In this document: positions 15,084 through 19,703 of the stretch, in pieces
Layout of the letters: every line of letters begins with the position of its first letter
Position numbering within the stretch: the stretch's first letter is position 1
Source: Acidiluteibacter sp965660325
GTDB lineage: Bacteria > Bacteroidota > Bacteroidia > Flavobacteriales_E > Vicingaceae
DNA: 19,703 nucleotides
Assembly (NCBI GenBank): GCA_965660325.1
Contig: CBFHZL010000043.1
Coordinates: forward strand, 1 to 19,703
Direction: 5' to 3'
Notes under the pieces: generated by a model
What the model was told of the DNA's origin: nothing
The model's input: the letters and a program-made list of their open reading frames with translations, nothing else
The model's database searches: none
Translations under genes and position numbers: made by a program

Positions 15084-16037
15084 ATGAGCACTACCCTATT
15101 ATCATCACCGCTTCAAGGCTTTACCGACTTCCGCTTTCGAAATGCTTTTCAAAAGTACTTTGGCGGTATCGATACATTTTATTCGCCCTATATTCGATTG
15201 AATGGCAAGCTATCCATCAAGCCCAACTATGAAAAAGATATCCTGCTAAAAAATAACGATACCCTTACGGTGATTCCTCAGATTATGACGAATGATGCAG
15301 AAGAGTTCCTTTTTGTGGCCAAATATGTACAGCAATTGGGCTATAAAGAACTGAATTGGAATTTGGGTTGTCCGTATCCGATGGTGGTGAATAGGTGCAT
15401 GGGTTCAGGACTTATTAATGATCCCAAACGAATTGATGCAATTTTACATCAGGTTCATCAAGAAAGTGATATAATCGTTTCCATGAAAATGAGAATGGGA
15501 TACCATCACAATAAAGAGATCTTGGATGTTTTTCCAATTTTAGAAAAATATCCGTTAAAAAACATAGCCATTCATGCTCGGATTGATGCACAACTCTACA
15601 ATGGCGGAGTAGACTTAGATGGTTTTCAACGTTGCCTAGAAGCCTGTCCGCACAAGTTGTATTACAATGGTGACATTACCACAGTAAAAGCTTTTAGGGA
15701 ACTAAAAGAACGCTTCCCTACTATCAATCATTGGATGATTGGCCGTGGATTAATAAGTGATCCTTTTTTACCGCAAATGATAAAGCAAAACACAACAACT
15801 TATCCTTCAAATCGGATTGAAGTATTTAGTAAATTTCACGATACCCTGTTCTCCGAATTTGAATCTTCGCTCACCGGGGACAAACACATTATTTTAAAAA
15901 TGCTGCACTATTGGGAGTATTTTGCGATGTCCTTTTCTTCACCCAAAAAGATCGTAAAAAAAATAAAGAAAGTGAAAACCATAGAGGCCTACGATGATGC
16001 GGTACGAGACATTCTTTTGAACGAAAACATCCATTAA
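15084..16037 (+). CDS. dus: tRNA-dihydrouridine synthase
   Basis: This 317-residue flavoenzyme reduces specific uridines in tRNA to dihydrouridine using FMN and NADPH. The TIM-barrel signatures are in order: SPLQGFTD (residues 8-15, with Gln where many family members have Met-Glu), NLGCPYPMV (93-101, catalytic Cys96), MKMRMGY (Lys135), IHARIDAQLYNGG (His164), YYNGDI (194-198) and IGRGLISDP (219-227), which binds the FMN phosphate. The sequence after GCP, VVNRCMGSGL, is consistent with the family. A C-terminal helical part (about 245-317) would recognise tRNA. Which uridine it modifies, and thus which of DusA, B or C it corresponds to, cannot be settled here. It follows DUF2400 by 3 bases and precedes the VOC gene by 1 base. 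Confidence 0.94.
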   Translation: MSTTLLSSPLQGFTDFRFRNAFQKYFGGIDTFYSPYIRLNGKLSIKPNYEKDILLKNNDTLTVIPQIMTNDAEEFLFVAKYVQQLGYKELNWNLGCPYPMVVNRCMGSGLINDPKRIDAILHQVHQESDIIVSMKMRMGYHHNKEILDVFPILEKYPLKNIAIHARIDAQLYNGGVDLDGFQRCLEACPHKLYYNGDITTVKAFRELKERFPTINHWMIGRGLISDPFLPQMIKQNTTTYPSNRIEVFSKFHDTLFSEFESSLTGDKHIILKMLHYWEYFAMSFSSPKKIVKKIKKVKTIEAYDDAVRDILLNENIH

Positions 16038-16038
16038 C

Positions 16039-16428
16039 ATGAATCAGTTTATTAGTCAAATAAGCTTAATTGTAGCAGATTATGATGAGGCAATAACCTT
16101 CTATACCGAAAAGCTTGGATTTGTTCTCGTTGAAGACACTGTTCGATCGGCTGAGAAACGTTGGGTAAGAATTAAACCTCAAGGATCAGGCGACGTGACC
16201 TTGTTGCTTGCCAAAGCAAAAACGGATGAACAACGCAATCATATTGGAAACCAAACAGGTCAACGTGTCTTTCTATTCTTGAATACAGATGATATCGAAC
16301 GAGACTATAAGCGATTAAAGTCTCATGGCGTGACCATTAAACGCCCGCCAACAGCCGCCGACTTTGGGAAAGCAATGGTATTTGAAGACCTTTACGGAAA
16401 TTTATGGGATGTAATCGAGCCGAATTAA
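16039..16428 (+). CDS. VOC-family (glyoxalase/bleomycin-resistance-like) protein
   Basis: This 129-residue vicinal-oxygen-chelate protein has the opening ISLIVADYDEAITFYTEKLGF and the closing FEDLYGNLWDVIEPN, the latter placing a metal-ligand Glu at position 127. The N-terminal His ligand seen in many members is replaced (ISQISLIV), so the metal site may be altered or absent. It is only loosely related to the VOC protein at 278-691 and not a recent duplicate. It is the last gene of the DUF2400-dus operon, one base after the dus stop codon, but its substrate cannot be inferred from those neighbours. Its stop codon shares TTAA (16425-16428) with the convergent Lrp-type regulator. Confidence 0.9.
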   Translation: MNQFISQISLIVADYDEAITFYTEKLGFVLVEDTVRSAEKRWVRIKPQGSGDVTLLLAKAKTDEQRNHIGNQTGQRVFLFLNTDDIERDYKRLKSHGVTIKRPPTAADFGKAMVFEDLYGNLWDVIEPN

Positions 16429-16892
16429 TCAATCAATGGCAATACCGTTGAGCGTTTTATTTCGTTGAGAACAAATGTGGTTTTAATCTGTGCGACATTA
16501 GGCAACGCGGCCAACTTACCCGAAGAAAAATGATGATAGGCATCCAGATCCTTTACAGCTACTTTCAGTAGAAAGTCATTCACACCACCCATTAAATAAC
16601 ACTCCATCACTTCAGGAATTTTAAGGATAGCATCGCTAAATGCGTGAATTTCTTCTAACTTTTGGCTGTCTAATGATACCGAGCAAAAAACGATCATGGC
16701 GTTACTAATCATCTGACGATTAACGATTGCCACATACTTTTCAATTATGCCCTCTTTCTCATACCGTTTTATGCGTTCATAAATAGGTGTTTTCGTCATG
16801 TTTAATTGCTCAGAAAGCGTTTTTATATTCACTTTCGAGTTTTGTTGGAGTAGTTCTAATAGCTTTCTATCGGTAGTATCTAATCGAATCAT
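16425..16892 (-). CDS. Lrp/AsnC-family transcriptional regulator
   Basis: From the ATG at 16892 this is 155 residues, normal for the family. The N-terminal winged helix-turn-helix (LDTTDRKLLELLQQNSKV, then LSEQLNMTKTPIYERIKRYEKEGII) is followed by a RAM domain (about residues 60-150) that binds an amino-acid effector and mediates oligomerisation; VMECYLMGGVNDFLLKVAV is its central strand-turn. An alternative GTG start at 16913 is rejected because that codon lies within an exact -7 promoter box. The gene is divergent from the PLP enzyme at 17045, 152 bases away, as in the mdeR-mdeA pair of Pseudomonas putida, where an Lrp-type activator controls methionine gamma-lyase. Regulation of that neighbour, and of itself, is therefore likely but inferred. 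Confidence 0.93.
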   Translation of the reverse strand: MIRLDTTDRKLLELLQQNSKVNIKTLSEQLNMTKTPIYERIKRYEKEGIIEKYVAIVNRQMISNAMIVFCSVSLDSQKLEEIHAFSDAILKIPEVMECYLMGGVNDFLLKVAVKDLDAYHHFSSGKLAALPNVAQIKTTFVLNEIKRSTVLPLID

Positions 16893-16912
16893 GGGAAAAT
16901 TTCCTTTTGGCA

Positions 16913-16920
16913 CAAAAATA
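16913..16920 (-). promoter_or_regulatory. -7 box for the Lrp/AsnC gene
   Basis: On the minus strand this reads TATTTTTG, an exact TAnnTTTG match, 20 bases before the ATG at 16892. It decides the start: the competing GTG at 16913 overlaps its last base and would not be in the transcript. Confidence 0.55.
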
Positions 16921-16983
16921 CAGCTATAAATTAGATTTTATTACTGAAAGGAAGACTAAAAAAAGGAATATTCACTTCATTAA

Positions 16984-16996
16984 GTTGTTTAGCAAC
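16984..16996. promoter_or_regulatory. Candidate operator dyad between regulator and PLP enzyme
   Basis: GTTG-TTTAG-CAAC is a small inverted repeat in the 152-base divergent gap, about 20 bases upstream of the -7 box of the PLP-enzyme gene. Lrp-type regulators bind loosely conserved dyads of about this size. Its role is a guess from position and symmetry. Confidence 0.25.
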
Positions 16997-17015
16997 CATT
17001 CTTTCCGCAATTCTA

Positions 17016-17023
17016 TAATTTTG
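17016..17023 (+). promoter_or_regulatory. -7 box for the PLP-enzyme gene
   Basis: TAATTTTG, followed by C, matches TAnnTTTG exactly, with the ATG 21 bases further on at 17045. There is no good TTTG at -33, which would suit a promoter that needs an activator such as the divergent Lrp-type protein. Confidence 0.5.
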
Positions 17024-17044
17024 CAGTAAACAGTATAGATTATT

Positions 17045-18286
17045 ATGAGTAACCCACTACACCCTGAAAGTTTAATGATGACGCACGGATACTCTCCGGA
17101 GTTATCCGAAGGAGCTGTTAAAGCCCCACTATTCCAAACATCAACATTCGTATTCAAAAGCGCAGAAGAAGGGAAAGCCTTTTTTGAAGTAGCTTACGGC
17201 CTGCGAGAACTAGGCAAAGATGAGGAGCAAGGTTTAATTTACAGTAGAATCAACAACCCAAATTTAGAAATCTTCGAAAGCCGATTAAAATTGTGGGATA
17301 AAGCAGACGATTGTGCCGTTTTTGAAAGCGGTATGGCAGCAATAAGCACCGTATTGTTAGAATTTCTGAAGCCAGGAGATTTACTTATTTACAGCTCTCC
17401 TACATATGGCGGAACAGATCACTTCATCAATGATTATTTGAAAAGGATTGGTGTAGAAAGTGTTGGAATTGATGCTAATGATACTAAAGAAGATATACTT
17501 GCAAAAGTTCACGCAACAGGAAAAGCGGACAAGGTGAGTTTATTCTTCATAGAGACCCCCTCTAACCCGACTAACTCGCTTATCGACATTGCTATGTGCA
17601 AAGCGATTGCAGATGAGCTGTCGACAGAAGATAAACAAGTTAAACTAGCAGTTGATAATACATTTATGGGACCTATCTGGTGCCATCCAATTGCACATGG
17701 TGCAGATCTTGTTATCTATTCTGCTACGAAGTATATCGGTGGTCATAGTGACTTGATTGCAGGTGCTGTACTTGGTAACACAGAGGATATGATTCGTGTA
17801 AAAACCTTACGTACTTTCTTAGGAAATATGGCAAGCCCACATACTTCTTGGATGCTAACAAGAAGCCTTGAAACACTAAAGGTTAGAATGGAGCAACAAG
17901 CAAAAAGTGCAGAAGCTGTTGCTACATACCTTTTAGACCACCAAAAGGTAGAGCATGTTGTATATTTGGGACACCTTGAGAAAGGAAGTACAGCTGAAAA
18001 GATTTATCAAAAACAATACAGCTCTCCAGGTGCCATGATTTCGTTTGAAATAAAAGGTGGTGAGTCGGCCGCATTTCAGTTTTTAAACAAACTAAAATTA
18101 ATTAAACTAGCAGTTAGTTTAGGAAGCACTGAAAGTCTAATACAGCACCCTGCATCTATGACTCATGCAGGAATAGCTCCAGAAGATAAAATTAAAATGG
18201 GGATAACTGAGGGATTAGTAAGGGTTTCTGTAGGTGTTGAAAACAGCGAGGATTTAATTCAAGATATCGCACAAGCGCTAAATTAG
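17045..18286 (+). CDS. Cystathionine gamma-synthase/lyase-family PLP enzyme
   Basis: This 413-residue PLP-dependent enzyme belongs to the Cys/Met metabolism group that acts at the gamma carbon of methionine-related amino acids. The cofactor lysine is Lys229 in YSATKYIGGHSD; Asp204 in AVDNTFMGP holds the pyridine nitrogen; Tyr66 and Arg68 (YSRINNP) contact the phosphate of the partner subunit; Tyr121 stacks on the ring. At position 123 there is Gly (TYGGT), where methionine gamma-lyases such as the P. putida enzyme have the signature Cys (YGCT). A gamma-synthase or gamma-lyase like those in sulfur-transfer pathways is therefore at least as likely as a methionine gamma-lyase. It is a cytosolic tetramer in relatives. 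It ends at a terminator shared with the next gene. Confidence 0.93.
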   Translation: MSNPLHPESLMMTHGYSPELSEGAVKAPLFQTSTFVFKSAEEGKAFFEVAYGLRELGKDEEQGLIYSRINNPNLEIFESRLKLWDKADDCAVFESGMAAISTVLLEFLKPGDLLIYSSPTYGGTDHFINDYLKRIGVESVGIDANDTKEDILAKVHATGKADKVSLFFIETPSNPTNSLIDIAMCKAIADELSTEDKQVKLAVDNTFMGPIWCHPIAHGADLVIYSATKYIGGHSDLIAGAVLGNTEDMIRVKTLRTFLGNMASPHTSWMLTRSLETLKVRMEQQAKSAEAVATYLLDHQKVEHVVYLGHLEKGSTAEKIYQKQYSSPGAMISFEIKGGESAAFQFLNKLKLIKLAVSLGSTESLIQHPASMTHAGIAPEDKIKMGITEGLVRVSVGVENSEDLIQDIAQALN

Positions 18287-18314
18287 CACAATTAGTCAAT
18301 AAGCAATAAATATA

Positions 18315-18344
18315 AAAGGCAGTAACATGTTTGTTACTGCCTTT
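18315..18344. terminator. Bidirectional intrinsic terminator
   Basis: AAAGGCAGTAACA (18315-18327) pairs perfectly with 18332-18344 to give a 13-bp stem and a 4-base loop. It is flanked by A/T-rich tails on both sides. It lies 28 bases after the PLP-enzyme stop codon and 27 bases beyond the end of the convergent acyltransferase gene, so it can serve both. Confidence 0.85.
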
Positions 18345-18371
18345 ATTTGATATTAATAAAGAAAATAAAGA

Positions 18372-19499
18372 TTACTTATCTTCCATTCGTTTAATTACTG
18401 GGTTGGCATACATTTTTAGATAAATCTGACGAAGTTTTTCAGCATCTCCTTCCACATTTGAAAGTCGACTACTCATTACTTTTTCAAACGTAGCCTTCTC
18501 ATCTGAAGTGTATTTATCACCCCACTTAATGTTTTTGTTTAGCAAGTCGCAAGCAATAAAATTAGTCGGAAATAATTTAAACGTATCGTAAATTTCTTGA
18601 TCTGCAAGTGCTACTACTTCGTTTACAAACTTCTCTTCAGTAACCTGACTTAGGTTATCACTTATTGTATTTAAAGGTGTTCCAAAATTGAGGTGAATTC
18701 GACCTTTTTTACCTTCAATACCCTTCATCATACTGATTAAATCCTCCATTGGCCCTTTTACATATTCGCGCTCTTCGCTTTTAGCTAAAAGCTCAGGAAG
18801 CAATAAGGCATCGCATGGATTGTATTCGTAAGCAATAGTAACCGGTACAATGTTTAGCTGGCGTAGATGCTCAACTGGATTCTTTCGACCGGCAATCGAA
18901 AGCATTTTAATTAAACCTGGTTGGGTTTTATCAATTCCATCCTTGGTTCTTCCTTCTCGCTGTGCAATCCAAACACTTTCATTATCATTAATAATTGAGT
19001 GCGCAATGTATTTAGAGAGTTGCATAGAAGCCATCACTTTATCTTTTCCTTGCTTTCCTCTTTTTACAATAAAACTCTTGTTTAATCGAACTAGATCATT
19101 AATCCAAGGCTCTTTAACTAGGTTGTCTCCAATTGCAATTCGAGCGGTATCGTAATCATTGTCATTCAACACTAGGTTCATCAATGCGGAGTCCAACACA
19201 ATATCTCTGTGGGTGGATAAGAATAAATATGCCTTATCTTTTTCAATATGCTCCAACCCTGAAAAGGTAAACTCTTCAGATGTTTTTGCAATAACAAACC
19301 CAAGCATTTTAGTAATTAACCCACTTTGAAACTGTTTTACTGTTTCAATCTGTCTGAGCTGCTGCTCTACTTGTTCAAATGGTACTTTGCCCTGAAATGC
19401 ATACTCTACCATTCCTCTAAACTCCTTCACACTGAGTAAACGAGCAATCCCTTCCTTCACTTCACTATCATGGAGCGGTCGTATATCTTCGAATTCCAT
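18372..19499 (-). CDS. Glycerol-3-phosphate/1-acylglycerol-phosphate-type acyltransferase
   Basis: From the ATG at 19499 this is 375 residues. It resembles the PlsB/PlsC acyltransferase superfamily that builds phosphatidic acid. The blocks are in order: I, STHRDIVLDSAL (His97); II, KSFIVKRG (142-149); III, QREGRTKDG (180-188, corresponding to the Glu-Gly of the glycerophosphate site); IV, IVPVTIAYEY (217-226). Blocks II-IV are closer to PlsB-like forms than to PlsC. In block I, however, the acid follows His by six rather than five positions (His97-Asp103; HX5D in place of HX4D). The opening EFEDIRPLHDSEV is one I associate with flavobacterial acyltransferases. The TTG start at 19520 is rejected: an SD-like AAGGTGGA lies between it and the ATG. 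Acyl donor and acceptor are not determinable. Confidence 0.87.
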   Translation of the reverse strand: MEFEDIRPLHDSEVKEGIARLLSVKEFRGMVEYAFQGKVPFEQVEQQLRQIETVKQFQSGLITKMLGFVIAKTSEEFTFSGLEHIEKDKAYLFLSTHRDIVLDSALMNLVLNDNDYDTARIAIGDNLVKEPWINDLVRLNKSFIVKRGKQGKDKVMASMQLSKYIAHSIINDNESVWIAQREGRTKDGIDKTQPGLIKMLSIAGRKNPVEHLRQLNIVPVTIAYEYNPCDALLLPELLAKSEEREYVKGPMEDLISMMKGIEGKKGRIHLNFGTPLNTISDNLSQVTEEKFVNEVVALADQEIYDTFKLFPTNFIACDLLNKNIKWGDKYTSDEKATFEKVMSSRLSNVEGDAEKLRQIYLKMYANPVIKRMEDK

Positions 19500-19556
19500 C
19501 TGATCTGATTCCACCTTCAATTGTATTTGGCTTGAGTTAAATGCTATTATTAAGCT

Positions 19557-19564
19557 TAGCTTTG
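19557..19564 (+). promoter_or_regulatory. -7 box for the gene at the right edge
   Basis: TAGCTTTG is an exact TAnnTTTG match 33 bases upstream of the ATG at 19598, with a TTG at 19532-19534 in a loose -33 position (22 bases away). It supports the partial gene as real. Confidence 0.45.
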
Positions 19565-19597
19565 TTTTCTAAAAAAACGATAAAGATACCAATACGA

Positions 19598-19703
19598 ATG
19601 AAAATAAGCGATAAAAAGACTGTTTTTAAAGGCTTTTACGAAGTATCAGCTGTTGTTGTAACGGATGAAAAAAACAACAAACAAATTAAAAGAGAACAAT
19701 TTA
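19598..19703 (+). CDS. Partial gene, probable NUDIX hydrolase (N-terminus only)
   Basis: The reading frame from the ATG at 19598 stays open to the window edge (35 codons, incomplete). It starts MKISDKKTVFKGFYEVSAVV and goes on with a charged stretch ending KQIKREQF. The short strand KGFYEVSAVVV followed by a basic hairpin and IKREQF is like the start of the NUDIX nucleoside-diphosphate-sugar hydrolases (ADP-ribose or GDP-mannose pyrophosphatase type), in which that RE-F segment precedes the catalytic Nudix box. The box itself would lie beyond the window, so the assignment is only a resemblance. It is divergent from the acyltransferase across 98 bases. Confidence 0.5.
   Translation, partial: MKISDKKTVFKGFYEVSAVVVTDEKNNKQIKREQF

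Noticed and set aside
278..16428. The two VOC genes as a recent duplication
   Set aside because: Their sequences match different VOC subgroups, differ in the N-terminal metal ligand (His5 against an altered site) and share only the general fold pattern.
16893..16913. Longer GTG start for the Lrp/AsnC gene
   Set aside because: The GTG overlaps an exact -7 promoter box, and the ATG at 16892 gives the normal family length.
18850..19155. 101-codon plus-strand open frame inside the acyltransferase gene
   Set aside because: It lies fully antisense to a gene with clear family motifs, its translation shows no fold-like pattern, and no promoter box precedes it. It is a shadow frame.
19500..19520. 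Longer TTG start for the acyltransferase
   Set aside because: An SD-like AAGGTGGA lies between the TTG and the ATG at 19499, and the family-type N-terminus EFEDIRP begins right at the ATG.
1..19703. Defence system, prophage or integrated element
   Set aside because: I looked for integrases, transposases, restriction, toxin-antitoxin and phage genes and tRNA attachment sites and saw none. The genes look like ordinary chromosomal ones for this phylum.

Overview
The window reads as an ordinary stretch of chromosome from a low-GC Bacteroidota bacterium, most likely a marine or freshwater member of the Flavobacteriales. Three things point there: two secreted giants with type IX secretion (T9SS) sorting domains, one type A and one type B; repeated TAnnTTTG promoter boxes upstream of genes; and protein families typical of the group (DUF3127, the DUF2400/TIGR02757 family, a flavobacterial-style acyltransferase). 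I see no rRNA, tRNA, CRISPR array, insertion sequence, integrase or prophage gene.

Layout. 1-277 is non-coding and holds a nested inverted repeat. A COG3565-type VOC enzyme (278-691, +) converges across a hairpin-bearing gap on a tightly packed minus-strand operon: cyclophilin, then DUF3127 with an SSB-like acidic tip, then a YdjM-type membrane metal-hydrolase (2665 down to 835). Next is an 878-residue T9SS type A protein (2815-5451) closed by a strong terminator. A plus-strand cluster follows with two paralogous outer-membrane barrels and an aldo/keto reductase (5586-7921), which meets marC tail to tail. From 8753 to 13039 runs a 1428-residue PKD-repeat adhesin-like protein with a type B sorting domain. 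Then come a tetracysteine protein of unknown function coupled to a SUI1/eIF1-like factor (13127-14050), a convergent 78-residue conserved orphan, and an operon of DUF2400, tRNA-dihydrouridine synthase and a second VOC protein (14319-16428). An Lrp/AsnC regulator lies divergent from a cystathionine gamma-synthase/lyase-family PLP enzyme. A glycerolipid-type acyltransferase follows on the minus strand, and the start of a probable NUDIX gene runs off the right edge.

How the parts relate. The envelope genes (two sorting-domain proteins, two barrels, MarC, acyltransferase) and the housekeeping translation/RNA genes (cyclophilin, SUI1-like, Dus) are interleaved, with no sign of a horizontally acquired island. 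The regulator/PLP-enzyme pair is the clearest functional unit, resembling the mdeR-mdeA arrangement known from Pseudomonas. I found no convincing new multi-gene system. The best leads are the tetracysteine/SUI1 pair, the SSB-like tip on DUF3127, the very regular two-cysteine repeat of the PKD protein, the shifted acyltransferase motif, and three convergent gene pairs sharing their stop codons.
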